From: Glandiceps talaboti
Lineage: Eukaryota > Hemichordata > Enteropneusta > Spengelidae
Reading direction: 5' to 3'
DNA: 64,000 nucleotides
Assembly: GCF_964340395.1 (NCBI RefSeq)
Contig: NC_135551.1
Coordinates: 16,858,003 to 16,922,002, forward strand
A program made the position numbers and the translations under genes. Of this stretch, positions 11,069 through 28,200 are shown piece after piece (within the stretch, counting starts at the first letter, position 1; the number at the start of each line of letters is the position of its first letter). The notes under the pieces are model-generated. The model made no database searches and was not told where the DNA came from. It saw only the letters and a program-made list of their open reading frames with translations.

Positions 11069-12438
11069 ATGAAGTACAAATACAAAGACAGGACAAGATC
11101 GCGAAGCAGAAGCCCCCATCGCAAACAGGTCAGTATTTTCAAATTTCAGCTACTTTCGACACTGAATTCGTGACTTTTAATTTCATTGTTCCTTTCTCAA
11201 ATACTTTGTATCACTACACTACATTAAATCTGAACAATTCTGATACATGTTTGGAATATTCAGAACACTGTCCATCTTTACATTCAGTTGGGATTTTTAG
11301 TCGGGTCTATATGTCGTTGAGGGAGGTGTCATGTAAAGCATGCCACACTTGTGTATTCACAAACTTCAAAATACTTTCTGGTAAAAGAGGGATTCTTGTT
11401 GAATATATTGCCTTTCTAATTTTAACCTGTGAAATTTTGGTAGATTTTGCAAACAAACTTTTTTACAACTGATTTATACAAAATATTGAATCAAGTTAAT
11501 TTGTAATAGTAATAATATCAATATTCTAAATGTTTGTTTTTGTCTGTTTCCTTTAGTCTCACCATAGTAATCATAGAGATGACAAATATGATAGGAGACC
11601 CAGTGACAGACATGGTGACAGACATAGAGGGGAGGAGCGAACAAGAGATAAAGATCATAGGAGCCGACAAGACAAACACTCCAACCGTCACAGAGACACA
11701 GACAGAGATGACAGGGAAAGACACAGGGACCATGAAGGAAGGGGACGACACAGAGACAGGGATAGAGATGATCGCAGACAAGATTTTAGTCATATCAGGA
11801 TCAAACAGGAAAGGGATGATAACGACAGAAGACGTAGAGATGACAGGAGGAGGAAACCTGCAAACCCTTTCGAAAGTGATGAACAATACCAGTATGGACA
11901 ACCAGGTTCTTCACAAGAACAAACTGAACCAGCAGCACCAAAAGAAGAACCAAATTTTGGATTGTCTGGCAAACTTACCGAAGACTCTAACACATTCAGG
12001 GGCGTTGTCATCAAATACAACGAACCACAAGAGGCACGGAAACCAAAAAGGCGATGGCGACTGTATCCATTCAAAGGTGAAGAATCACTGCCAGTTTTGC
12101 ATATACACCGACAAAGTGCGTACTTGTTTGGACGCGACCGCTTAGTAGCAGATATTCCGATCGACCATCCATCATGTTCTAAACAGCACGCCGTCTTGCA
12201 ATACAGACTTATTGAGTATGAAAGAGACGATGGTCGAATCGGTAGACGTGTGCGACCTTACATCATAGATCTAGACTCGTCTAATGGAACATTCGTGAAC
12301 AATAACAAAATAGACCCTTCTAGATATGTGGAACTGATAGAAAAAGATGTTGTGAAATTTGGTTTTAGTTCGAGAGAATACGTTATGTTACATGATAAAT
12401 CAAAAGGAGACGATAGTGACACTGATGAAGAAAAGTAA
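11069..12438 (+). CDS. SNIP1: Smad nuclear-interacting protein 1 (SNIP1), FHA domain
   Basis: Two coding exons, 11069-11128 and 11557-12438, give 313 residues (human about 396). The N-terminal half is an Arg/Asp/His-rich low-complexity region (RS/RD/RH dipeptides to about residue 125), followed by an acidic and proline-containing linker. Then comes the conserved block from about residue 150 to the end. Its FHA fold shows the phosphothreonine-binding signature LFGRDR (about 210-215), SCSKQH (226-231) and DSSNGTFVN, and the protein ends in an acidic tail. SNIP1 is a nuclear protein linked to the spliceosome (RES-type module), microRNA processing and Smad/NF-kappaB regulation in vertebrates. The intron falls inside the RS-rich tail after residue 20. 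Simple RD codon repeats leave long spurious frames on both strands; the FHA continuation fixes the true one. Confidence 0.95.
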
Positions 12439-13274
12439 TGTTTTGTACGTTTGTTATTTTGTATTTTCTGAAATTGATGTAGTTGGTTTGAGGAAGTTAG
12501 TGTTACTAAACATGTAAATATAACTCTTTCGTTTCATAGCCAAAAAAAAGACTGAAGTGAACCGTTATGGAGAGGAGATACTTGCTCTTGAAGTATTCTT
12601 TGATTACATGAAACCATTCATAATTTTATAGCCTGCAATCAAGTCATGTGGGGATTTGGCTCTCACTTTTACCATACCATGCCTGCTATTTTGCTAATGA
12701 CATATTGCTTTACTGAAGCTATGGTCAGAAAACTTACCTGAATTCTTATTGGGTTAATTCTTCCCGCTGTGACATGACGTCATAGCATTGCCACATAATA
12801 GTTGATTTTCCAGTTCCAAGATGCATTGCGTGAGATGACGTCACTAATGTTGTTAATTTAGTCTTGTTTTGTCTTTATTACATTTGAAATAACATTTTCA
12901 TCAGGAAATGATGGTAAGACATGTTGACCTCTTTGATTATGAGTGATTTTATAGAAGAAAGACTAAACAGGGCAGCAATGACAGACAGTAATTTTTCAGG
13001 TGAATCCAGAGTACGGTCAGGTGACAACCATCCCCCCAAGTAGCATGTGCAAACCCCTCAGCGCTTACACAATACATGGCATTGTATGGCGTGATGCGCA
13101 ATGCATCTTGGAACAACCAACAGGTCTATTAGAACCAACTGAGAGGATTGAGTTATACTGTATTCAACATTGTTGTTGGAAACCGTAATCTAATTTTAGG
13201 TTTGAATATATACAACCCTTATTTATAAGTTATAGCAAAATACCAGGCATGGTATGGGAAAAGCTAGACTTTCT

Positions 13275-13365
13275 CACCAGTCCTTGGGAGCATCACTATT
13301 AGCTGTTTTGTATGTACCAATATCTACCAAATAATTGTACTAGAATATCCTTGTAGCAAGAGCAA
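13275..13365. mobile_element. Solo arm of the 8665-8962 foldback family
   Basis: The stretch beginning CAGTCCTTGGGAGCATCACT matches the arm of the BLOC1S3 intronic foldback over about 90 bp, including TTGTATGTACCAATATCTAC. Only one arm is present, so this is a truncated copy. Confidence 0.6.
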
Positions 13366-13484
13366 GCAAGAGCAATATCCCCACAGACCTGGACTCCAGA
13401 CTAATTTAATAGATTCTGGAGAGTATCAAAGCACCATGAACTAAGACAAAGTTTTGGTAAAGCAGGATAAAAACCAATGCTGTC

Positions 13485-13654
13485 CCGTGTGCACTCTAAG
13501 CCAATTTGATGTGCCACTGACACACACAATTTCTAGTGACCCACCAAAATTTGATGTTCCCTATCTCTTACTATATGGTGACTCACAAGAAATGCCAGTT
13601 TTTATCATTTCGACTCTCAACAACAAAATTTGGCTATCATCAGAGGGCACACTG
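13485..13654. mobile_element. MITE copy 1 (GTGTGC...GAGGGCACACTG)
   Basis: About 170 bp resemble 14516-14694 along their whole length (shared words: AAGCCAATTTGA, CACACAATTTCTAGTGAC, CTATCTCTTACTAT). The right end GAGGGCACACTG is an inverted form of the left end. It is non-coding. Confidence 0.7.
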
Positions 13655-14515
13655 ATGCTGTCTACATGGCAACTATTCTTACCAAAGCTAAATGTCCTAG
13701 CACCAGTAGTAGCAATAATGAAACAATTTTCCTGTCTGTAAAACTACAGCAGCATTTTGTTTGCAGTAGCAATTGTACATGTATGCAAGAGGTGTAGTTT
13801 ACATGTATCTGTAGACCGACAGACACTCCAGGGCCTATGGGTCATCTGACAGGTGGCAAAGTAACCAAATACTGGTTTCTTTGTGAAACATATTAAATGA
13901 AAAATATCGGATCCATAAACAACCTTGTAATGGTGTCTGGATTATCTCACTGGGGAAAATATTAGCAGATACGAGTTTCCTCATGAAACACAAAATTTAA
14001 TTTAAAAATATTATTAACTCAAGAAAAGTTATTTTTGTTAGGTTGTAGAGGCAAAGATATGATTAAAGTGTGATCATGTATGCTATTTTGTGTTTTAGGT
14101 TGCTTATCAAAATGTTTATGGGAGAACTTTATCGATTACTTACTGGGGCATCAAATGTAAAATTTGTCATATTTGTACCAATACTTTGATTTTATCCCCA
14201 GAAAATGTGAATAAAGAAACAGGAACTTTACAATCAATATACTACCGGGTAATATTTTTCAACTTTCAATTTTCTATTATTTGGTTTTTATGATGGGAAT
14301 AATTCAAAATAATGTAAATGCATCAATGGACAAACCTACGACTTTGTTCAGTTCCTTTGAGTTCTCCACTAAATGGCGCCCTCTAGTGGCACCATAATGA
14401 AATATTAACAAGGGCAGAACATTCACATAAATGCAAATTTTATTGAAAAATACCATAACAAATATATGCAAGAAGAGGGTAACAGACATGAATAATTTCT
14501 TATCCAGCTACAGTC

Positions 14516-14694
14516 CAGTGTGCCCACTAAGCCAATTTGACGTGCCACAGTCCACTGATGCACACAATTTCTAGTGACACATCAAAATTTGGTGTCCCCC
14601 TATCTCTTACTATGTGATGACTCACAAGAAATCCCAGTTTTTTCTCATTTTGACTCACAACAACAAAATTTAGCTATCATTAGAGGGCACACTG
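14516..14694. mobile_element. MITE copy 2 of the same family
   Basis: Same orientation as 13485-13654. The left end CAGTGTGCCCACTAA and right end TTAGAGGGCACACTG form imperfect terminal inverted repeats (consensus CAGTGTGCCCTCTAA), which defines the element ends better than copy 1 does. No clear target duplication was found. Confidence 0.75.
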
Positions 14695-15271
14695 CACTGT
14701 GCTACACTGTATAGCCACCTGTATCTGCCATGCATAGGATAATTTCATAAGACAAACGTGACTCATTTCAAAACGATATCATCTTGTCTGACTTGGTCAT
14801 CAAAACACATGTCTACATTCCCATGTTAACTGTTGTATGATTCATCCGTCTACCATGTGACAACATGTTTCCCAACATACATATATACATTTGAATCTAG
14901 TACCTAATTTGACAATTCTTTTGGCAATCAAAATGTAATTTGAAACATAACAATATTAAAACATAATATTGAGTTAAAAGATCATTTGTTATGGTTGAAA
15001 TTCTGTAACCACAACACTTTGCTGATATCCAAAATGAAGTACATGTATTCATTCAAATATTTAATGTACAATAAATTACTAGTAGTACACAAAAGTGTTT
15101 TTGTGGCAGCAAACTTTCATTTGTCCACTATTTCAAAATCACATTGAAGTCAGCATCACACCCCCACTTTTTATATCCAATGGTATAATCCTCCACATTC
15201 TGTACAGCTAGCTGGGTCGATACATTTGATAGGGGGAGAGGGTGAACAAACACATCAACTGGATTATGAAA

Positions 15272-19150
<3,879 letters not shown>

Positions 19151-19628
19151 GTTTTAAAGCTTGTATGAGAAGTTCACGTTGGATAGTTTCTGATGTTCAA
19201 TGTATTTCCTTGGATATCTACAGCTTGTAGCAGACTTCAAATTACAGCTGAATGATGACCCCAGGTGACCCAGAAAACAAAAGTCATGGGATTTTAAACG
19301 GTATGGTATTGAGGGCGCTATTTACAAAATATTGGAGCAACGTGGCTCTCTTATAAAAACGACGATTTAGATATTGAAGTTTACTCGTGATCATATTAAA
19401 ACAGATGAATAAACGTCTATTTCAAAACGCTTTTGTGATTTCAAGATTGTCTGTTTTATTTTATATTTTCATAAGCACTGCACTTGAGAAAAGAAACGTA
19501 ATATGCAACACACCAATATGTTATCTGACTTCCGGTATTTCAGCTGAGTGTGCAATATGCATGAGTAAGTAACCGGTGCCGTCTGCAACATTTATATATA
19601 AAACATTATGGGCGACCAGTAACACGTT
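19151..19628. promoter_or_regulatory. Bidirectional promoter, CLYBL / ASCC3
   Basis: The CLYBL and ASCC3 start codons are 478 bp apart in divergent orientation. An ETS-type word ACTTCCGGT lies at 19528-19536, a motif common in housekeeping and mitochondrial-gene promoters. TATATATAAAA at 19592-19602 looks like a TATA box, but it is too close to the ASCC3 ATG to give a usual 5' UTR. If transcription starts further upstream, ATG at 19608 would open a four-codon upstream ORF ending at 19622. Confidence 0.55.
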
Positions 19629-20194
19629 ATGAATTTACCAAGATTGACCGGTGCTTTGAGAGCATTCTCAAATGTTACAGCAAATGCCGAAAATGTGAAC
19701 GGTTTAGAAGACAAGCAACTGCGAGCGAAGAAGTCACGCGCCAGACGGAAAGACGGGAGGAGTTGGGATGAATTAACTCTTACGTTGGAAAGACACAGTA
19801 AACAACGGAAAAGTGAAGTCACTTCAGCTCTCAGACAGTTGTCCCAAATTGCGCGATCGATAGGTAGGTTTCTTAGGATTTTTGCAGTCTTAAAATAACG
19901 TTCATCGACATCAGTGTTACTTTACATGTACCACTGGAGAACTGTAATTACAGTACATGTACGTTGTGTATTTTCAATTTCATTTTCGTTTCACACTCAG
20001 GTTACGAACTTACGTTACACGTCCAATCTTACGTTTTAACAATATTTATTATATTCCACTTAAAAGAAATATGTTAAAATATAAAGAATTGCAAAAAAGT
20101 GGAAAAAAATTATACCAAATGAAATCTTGAAATTCCATATTGTAACAATTTATTTCTCTACAGAAATTAATTATACATGTATATATCATACATG

Positions 20195-20258
<64 letters not shown>

Positions 20259-23200
20259 ATATGTATTTTTAAAAATATAATTATTTATTTAAAAAAATAG
20301 AGAGAAGGAACACAAGGACATTGAAAAAGTGCAACATAGATTTAGTTCCTACTACTGACATACGTTGACCTTCTGTCACTGATATTTACTGTTTTGCAAA
20401 ACCAAGAAACAACTTTATTTTGACCAGGTCATCTACATACACATGTAAATCCTTGGTCCTTGTAAAATTCCTGTTTTTAATCAGTTATGTGATCATGTGA
20501 ATAATATCACAATTATACAGGACTGAGGTGTAGAACGTAGTCCATAGAAGTGCAATGAATATATAAATGGACTGTCAGTGCAATCTGCCTCACAAAGTAG
20601 AACGTGGAATTAACATGTTGTCTCATCTATGATTTTATTATATAGTTGGTAGTGATGCCGATCCAGAAACTGTTGACAGTGCTTCTGTATTCCTGGTCCT
20701 TACGCTGAAGGACGCGGAAAAAGTTGGCCATGCTGAGACTAAGATTCTGAAAAAGACTCTTGGACCATTCTCTGCTAGTGCTGTATCAAAAGCCTGTGAC
20801 ATTGTACAAAGTATTGTCAGGTACATCCCAGATGACATAATAAATGAACTGGGGAAAAATGAAGAAGATCAAACATCAGAATTTGGAAAAAGCATCCATT
20901 TTTCATTTGATACCTTCCATCTTGCCAATAAGGCTGGTGATGATGAGTCCAGCAGTGACTCGGATGATGAATATCATGAATTTACAATGTCTTATGCTGG
21001 ACAAAATAAAGAAGAGGAAACGGTTACCAATAGCAACCATGTAAATACTGCCGCTGCATCACAAGTGAGCAGTAACTGGCTCTTACAAGAAGTCAGTAAA
21101 TATCACAGTGCAGAAACAGATATGTCTGTTGAGAACTGGTGTGAGAGAATATTTGATATGCTTGGATCCAGTAAGACAAGTGATGAACTACAGAATGACG
21201 TAAGTTTGTAAATCTGCAGTATGTGTAACCCTTCCTCTGGATAAGATATTCCAAGGACGTGTACTTTGTCTGAGGTGGTGGTGGGGGTGGGATTTTTTGA
21301 ACTAGGGAGATGTCAGCCTTGCAAGAATAAGATAAAACTATGTTTGTACCCAGTTTTCTGACTGTGACCCTTTCATACACAATATACATATGATTGTTAG
21401 TTTACATACAGATATATTGCTATTAAACTATGGAATTAGTGATATGGTAGGTAATGTGGTAAGAGATAGAAACATTGTTTCCCTGATCCCCTCACCTAAC
21501 ATTGAATTTTTTCAGTGTTAGTTATCTGACTCTCTGTACATACAGCTGAAAGAGATTGTGTTTACAAACAATTTGATCAACATTGATGCGAGTTGTACAC
21601 ACATGTAGATGTGTATGTGTACTTTATATTTTAAAACATAAATACTGTGCACTGTTAATTTAAAACCATCATTAGATTTTTTTTCTCCATGACTATGTAA
21701 TATATCTAATAATATCGATTTTGTTTTTATATCATTTCCACAGCTATTTGATCTGTTAGGTTTTGACAGATTTGAGTTGATTGAAAAACTACTCAGTAAT
21801 AGAGAGAAAGTAATCCAGGCAGCATTGAATGGTGGCCCTAAATCCAAATCAGGTATTCTGTCAAGATCCTGCAATATATTTTAATCAGATAATATATTAT
21901 CATTGTGTACTACTTACATAAAAATTCAAATTTCAGTAAGGTGAAATTGTCCTGGAATGGCATAATTGTAGGATCGTCATAAACCACAGCATCTTGTACA
22001 GCACCGTCCAAGATGCACCGCTGAGTTGCTACAATAGAAACATGCTCTGGCTTGCCAGAATGAATTGTAAATATCGATTTACGTAACCAGTAGACAAAAT
22101 AAGGCATGTAATAAAGTAATGCTCATGGCAGAATTGGGTATGTTATATTTGACAACGCTAGATATTTGGCAAAGTTAAGGCAGTTACAAAGCTAAGTTTA
22201 TTGTGTTCATAACAAATTCTTGTACTTTGCAAAATTTTCTTTTCAATACAGCATTTAAATCAACTAGTTATTCCAAGTCAAAAAACAACCGTATAATAGC
22301 AGTAAATAAACAAAACAAATAAAGAAATACAGAAAGAATTCACTGATATAATACAAGACTTGTCATTTTAATATATTCACTGCATTGTAATTTAGTGGTT
22401 GATTATCATATTTTCACTCATGTAAAATCCATTCTCTTTACATTCCCAGGTAAAAAGACTTCCAGCAACAATGTAATGACAAGACCAAAGTATGGTGCTC
22501 AAGTTACAATTCAGGTATGTTATTAGAAACAATAACAGTGACAAACAGACAGACAGACAGACAGATAGACGACAGACAGATAGACATACAGGCAGTCTTT
22601 CCGTTTGTCTCTGTCTCTGTCTCTGTCTTCATGTTGTTTGAATAGTCAAATTACAGTTAAAACAGGAAGCATTCACCCAGAAGACCTGATACAGTTATGA
22701 TCAAAGCCCAATCCCTTGGCAAGTTTAGGTTGTAGATTTACTTGATAGATAAGAGGATTGTAATAAGGAACTTGCAAACCTGCCATGTTGAATGTTGCAT
22801 CATGGGATAAAAATACTTATCAATGAGTATTGTTAACAATGTTGATACATTGTTTGTAACCACAAATAATCAATTCATAGTTACCCGGTACCCTGACAAT
22901 TGTTGGGGCTTTATTTTATCGGTAGCTCCAGATTTACATATTACCATAACCAAAGATAATCCCATAGTCCTTTGCATCTGAGCATGCTCAGTCTGGATTG
23001 CAAGTTCCCTATTGAGGGAAATCATGGTAAGGGGCGAGATCAATAGTTTAATGTAGGATAAACAACTAAATTCTTCTAGTTTTGGGTTGTGAATGTGGGG
23101 GGGGGGGGAACCATTTTAGTTCTCATCAGACAAAATTATTTTACTGTCTGATGCCTAACTAAACGAGTTGTTTTTATCCAACATTGAACCCCCTAACTGA

Positions 23201-25274
23201 ATGAAGATAAGTAACCCTTTATATTTTACTTTATTTTATATTTTACTATATTTTACAACATAATTATAAAATGGGAGACAATATTCTCAGAATTGTAAAG
23301 CAGCACTCCTACTTGGGCATTGAACTGTCACATGACCTGGAATGGAAGCACCACATATCAAATATCACATCTAAAGCATCAAGGATCCTAGGACTACTAC
23401 AGAGACATCTACATGACTGTCCTCCCAGTACCAAACAAACCGCATATATGTCCCTTGTACGACCACGTTTGGAGTATTGTGCAAGTATATGGGACCCTTA
23501 CACCAAAGTTGGCAAAAATGCTGTTGAAAAAATTCAACGCAAAGCAGCTCGATTTGTCACCGGAAACTACAAGAGGGAGGCCAGTGTATCCGATATGCTA
23601 CGGAAGCTCCAATGGCAATGCCTTGAAAATCGCAGAGCAGTTAGCAGACTAACTTTCCTATACAAAGCTACAAAAAATCTAGTTGCTTTTCAAGATGATA
23701 AACTACCAGAATCATCATCACGTTCTACTAGGGGAAGTGTACCTGGTTCTTCTTTCATATCGATCATCGCTAAGAAAAACTGTTACAAATATTCACTTAT
23801 TCCTCGGACAATTCCAGAATGGAATCTCTTACCATTATCCATTCAACAAGCAAAGACAATAGACAGTTTCAAATCTGCCCTCTCCAGCATTGATATCACC
23901 GATCTCATAGATCGTGCTCACCTGAACACGGGTGAGATCTAAAGGACGCCGCCAGCGTTACGCCTGTGTGATGATAATCCTTTTTAGGATGTTTACACAG
24001 TATAGAAGTAGAAGTAGAAGTACTATTTTATTTTTGTCTTGTACTCTATGTTACAGTCAGAAGCTGAGAAATATCTACAGAAACAGTTGAGAAAAGAGGA
24101 AAGAAAACTGGCCAAGAAAGAGATGAGAGGTGATGAAGAAGATGACATGGAGTTTGATCCACAGATACTCAGATCTCACAGGTTTGTCAACTCATAGTAT
24201 ACAAAGTTACAATAGCTTTAGCAGTATTATCTTGGGGTGATGCAAAGCTATTACAAGGTTGTCACTGATTGGGTGACATTCATTAACAATACAGCCAACA
24301 GATGTCCTTGTTTCCTTTGTTTTCTAACCAATCAGAATGAACTTTATAAAGTGCTTGTATTATTATCTGATTGTCTTGGGGAGTCTGGATTGGATAGGGT
24401 GGGGAGGTGTACAGATTTGTTTACATGTAAGACTATGTTGCACATCCTGAAGTGTATGAAATTATGTAAACTTGTGTGTGTTGGTTTACATAGTATATTA
24501 AAACAAATACAATGTTAGGTCTGCATGCAATATTATGTTTCTCGTATTGTACTGAAACAAATATTTTTCTATTTTACACTCCAGAGAGCAAGCTCTCCAG
24601 GAAGCAGCTAGAACTCCATTGTTTTCACATCGGTTACCAGCACAACATCAACAAGAACGTTATCCACATGTATATGACTCTGTGATAGAAGCACAGCAGT
24701 CATCTGCTTTCATCGGTGGAACAAAAGTATGAAGTCATACAACACTTGTATTTTTATATGAAATTGGGGGTGGGAGTGGTATTTTTTTGAAAAAATTTGA
24801 CTCATCTTTCAAACTAGTTCAGAAGTATTTAAAAGATGTACAACAGTAATGGTGTATCGGTTTCATATCAAAATTATCTGTATAAGAAATGGCGTATGTG
24901 ACATTGACGGTTCTCCCTAGCCTTTAAAGAGTGCTGGTCAGTAATTAATATTCATGAGCATTAATATTTATAAATGAATCTTGAAAGAATGGTCAGTCCA
25001 AAGTCAAGTTCTAACATCTCCAGATAGTTGACACCACTCTTTGTCTTCCAATAGCCTTTGAGAAACATATTAATCATTTTGTATCTATTCCAGATGAGTC
25101 TTCCAATAGGATTTGAGAAACATATTAATCATTTTGTATCTATTCCAGATGAGTCTTCCAATAGGATTTGAGAAGCATGGTACTAAGATGTATGAAGAAG
25201 TAAATATTCCACCATCAGCACCAGCACCGACAAGAATAGGGAAGGAGAGAATACTTATAAGTCAGTTGGATGAG
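19629..25274 (+). CDS. ASCC3: ASCC3 part 1: N-terminal region, exons 1-7
   Basis: Exons 19629-19863, 20646-21199, 21744-21852, 22450-22514, 24057-24181, 24585-24726 and 25149-25274 encode residues 1-452. In vertebrates this region binds ASCC2 and precedes the first helicase. Visible features are the opening LPRLTGALR block, an acidic Ser/Asp run ([11 protein letters not shown]) in exon 2, a helical ELx[19 protein letters not shown] segment across exons 2-3, and a highly charged Lys/Glu stretch in exon 5. The region is less conserved than the helicase core, but its splice-phase chain is unbroken. Intron 4 carries a LINE remnant, and the exon 7 acceptor lies in a 55-bp tandem duplication. Confidence 0.94.
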
Positions 25275-28200
25275 GTTTGTTTGATATTTCTTACGTCTAA
25301 TATGGAAACATACGCTGATAACAACACCAATTTTAGATTTGCTTAACATTATGAGAATTAGTTGCATAGAAATATCATAAGTTGGTTTGTAGGAAAGGTG
25401 ATACAGAAAACTATATATGGACTAGTCACAAACCATGGTATAACCAAATATGGATATACAGTGCGATTATGACTATTATAGACTTGTCACATGACAATTG
25501 TATAACCAAATATGGAGGCAAAGTGAGACTAATAACCAAATTTGGACAAGTCACGATGTATGACCAAATTTGGACACATCACAGGATAAGTGCATGACCA
25601 AATATGGATGCAAAGTGAGACTACTGACCAACTGGACTAGTCACAATGGTTTGACCAAATTATGACTTGTCACATGACAATAATATGACCAAATATGGAT
25701 GTAAAATGAGACTAATAATGATAATAACCAAATGTGGAATCGTCACATGACCAAGCCAAAGCAAAATTTCACTGTCGCATGATACTAACAATGTTGTCTC
25801 ATTTTTACTCTGTCCTCTGTCTTACAGATGGGTCAGTTAGCTTTCAAGGGAATGAAGGCTTTGAATAGAATCCAGTCTGTTGTGTTTGAGACTGCTTACT
25901 ATACCAATGAAAACTTACTGATATCTGCTCCAACTGGTGCTGGTAAAACTAACATTGCTATGTTGACTATCCTACATGAACTCAAACAACACATACAACA
26001 AGGTGTCATCAAGAAAGATGAATTCAAAGTAAGTAGCCACAACACCCCTATAAATCTCAAGTTTTTAGTTTGGTCCTGATGTAAAGGACTAAACCATTTG
26101 TTTGTATAGGGAGAGAAGGGTGATAAAAATGATGGTTTGAGACAGTTACTACATCTAATAGGTTTTGAGAAGCATAAAAGATGATGAGACATTGATGTGA
26201 AAATTAAATGATTTATGTGTACAAGAAAGAAGAGCAGTCAAGGATGATAGTACAAGACAGGTCACTTTACACCCTGTAAATCTACATTACCGGTACACCC
26301 TATAAATTACAAGTTTTTGGTTTGGTCTTTATGTATAGATCAGCCCATTTCTGTGTATAGGGAGAGAAGAGCAATCAAGAATGATGGTACTACCATAAAT
26401 GAAAGTTACTTTACACCCTGTAAATCTCAAATATTTTGTACCGTCTAGAAATATAAATATCATACCAACTATGTTTCCCTTTGTACAGATTGTATATGTG
26501 GCTCCTATGAAAGCCTTAGCCGCTGAGATGGTGAGGAACTTTGGAGGACGTCTTGCACCACTGGGTGTCAGTGTTAGAGAATTGACTGGAGATATGCAGC
26601 TAACCAAAGCTGAAATTCAAAGGACACAGGTAATATGATATACTTATTGCCTTATCAAAGTAACTATTACTGTTACAGTAAAAGTTTCAAATTTTGATTT
26701 TCACAGCTGCATCTTATGTTGGGTGAAAGTTTTACATATTACTCTGGTAATTGAACCTGCAGTTTTCTGAGATAGCCACAAACTAAAATTATTATCCCAA
26801 CATGTTGATACAGTGTCAGTGATAAGCTATTGCATGGACGTTGGTTTAATTATAGTCTTAGTACGGAGGCATACATCCACAGAGTTTTATTGAGAGTTCC
26901 ATGAACTTGCAGTTTACTGTTTTGGGACTTCTAATGTTTACACTATCTTGATCACTGGGTGATTAGAATCGCACAACAGAGGAACTGCTATCACCCAGTC
27001 GTGTAATCTACCACATTGAAGAACAGTAGATTTAGTTTGCACCTATCTTAGTAAACCGGAGGTTGGATTACCGGAGTCATATTATGACTGTCTTTTTTTT
27101 TCAGATGCTTGTTACAACTCCAGAGAAGTGGGATGTAGTAACACGTAAGAGTACTGGCGACGTAGCACTGACACAGATTGTTAAGTTATTGATTATAGAT
27201 GAAGTACATCTACTACATGAAGACAGAGGTGCTGTTATTGAAAGTTTAGTTGCAAGGACTCTGAGACAGGTAATAGTCACTATAATCAATACTACATGTA
27301 GGTTTCATGTGTTCCTCATGAAAAATGTGTTTCGGAATTTTCAAACAACTGAAAAGTTTTTGAACATTGTGGAATTACCAAACCTCTTTTGCAAAGTCTC
27401 TGAACATACCAGAATTTTCAAACAACTCTTGGAAGGTTCTAGAACTTGCAATCTGCTCTGAAAATTCTTCACTGGAAAATGAAAAGATAGATAAATTTGT
27501 AAATGTCAGGTCATGTGAGCAGTATATTGACAGTGGCGGATGCTCCAATTCTGTGTGAACTTTCAAGGATTCGTGAAGTACAAAAGAAACAATTTTTCTC
27601 ATTCCAAAGTTCAATTTAATTAGATCTGATGACTGATAATGATAATTCTGAAATGTAAGAAATCACCTTAGCACTCTTCATATATCAATTTTAATCTTGT
27701 GTTTTTAGTGAGTGGTATTGCATACAATAAGTGTGACTCTACACTGATCCTTCACTACCAAATAAGGACATATGCAAATTAATGAATGACAGCTATATTG
27801 ACATTTCTTTTCATCAATTCCAGGTTGAATCCTCTCAGAGTATGATTCGTATCATAGGACTGTCTGCTACTTTACCAAACTATTTAGATGTTGCCAACTT
27901 TCTAAACGTCAACCCCTACCTTGGTTTGTTCTACTTTGATGGGCGTTTCCGACCTGTCCCACTGGGTCAGACATTTATTGGTGTTAAGACCACAAATCGT
28001 ATGCAGCAACTACAAGACATGGACCAAGTCTGTTATGATAAAGTGATTGAAATGGTTGAACGGGGACACCAGGTATGGATAATGTCACACTAATATATTT
28101 ACAGCTAAAATATTCGTGCTGGAATTATTTCATTATAATCACTGATTTTGATGTTGCATATATGTAACAAACATTCAGAAAGCCGGAAAACATGTTTTCA

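Larger units (their letters stand above)
12439..15271. other. Convergent 3' region between SNIP1 and CLYBL
   Basis: This interval holds the 3' UTRs of two convergent genes and no supported coding sequence. It contains two MITE copies (listed), a solo foldback arm at 13275-13365, two TGACGTCA-type words (about 12775 and 12836), and an inverted pair of TTCCAAGATGCATTGCG near 12813 and 13090. A possible SNIP1 polyadenylation signal AATAAA lies near 14210, but closer sites may be used. Confidence 0.5.

Noticed and set aside
11518-12145. Long alternative frames on both strands overlapping SNIP1
   Set aside because: They arise from AGACAGA-type codon repeats in the RD-rich SNIP1 exon. Only one frame joins exon 1 and leads into the FHA domain.
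23413-23652. 79-codon frame overlapping the LINE ORF
   Set aside because: It is a shifted frame inside the reverse-transcriptase ORF; the 223-codon frame carries the family motifs.
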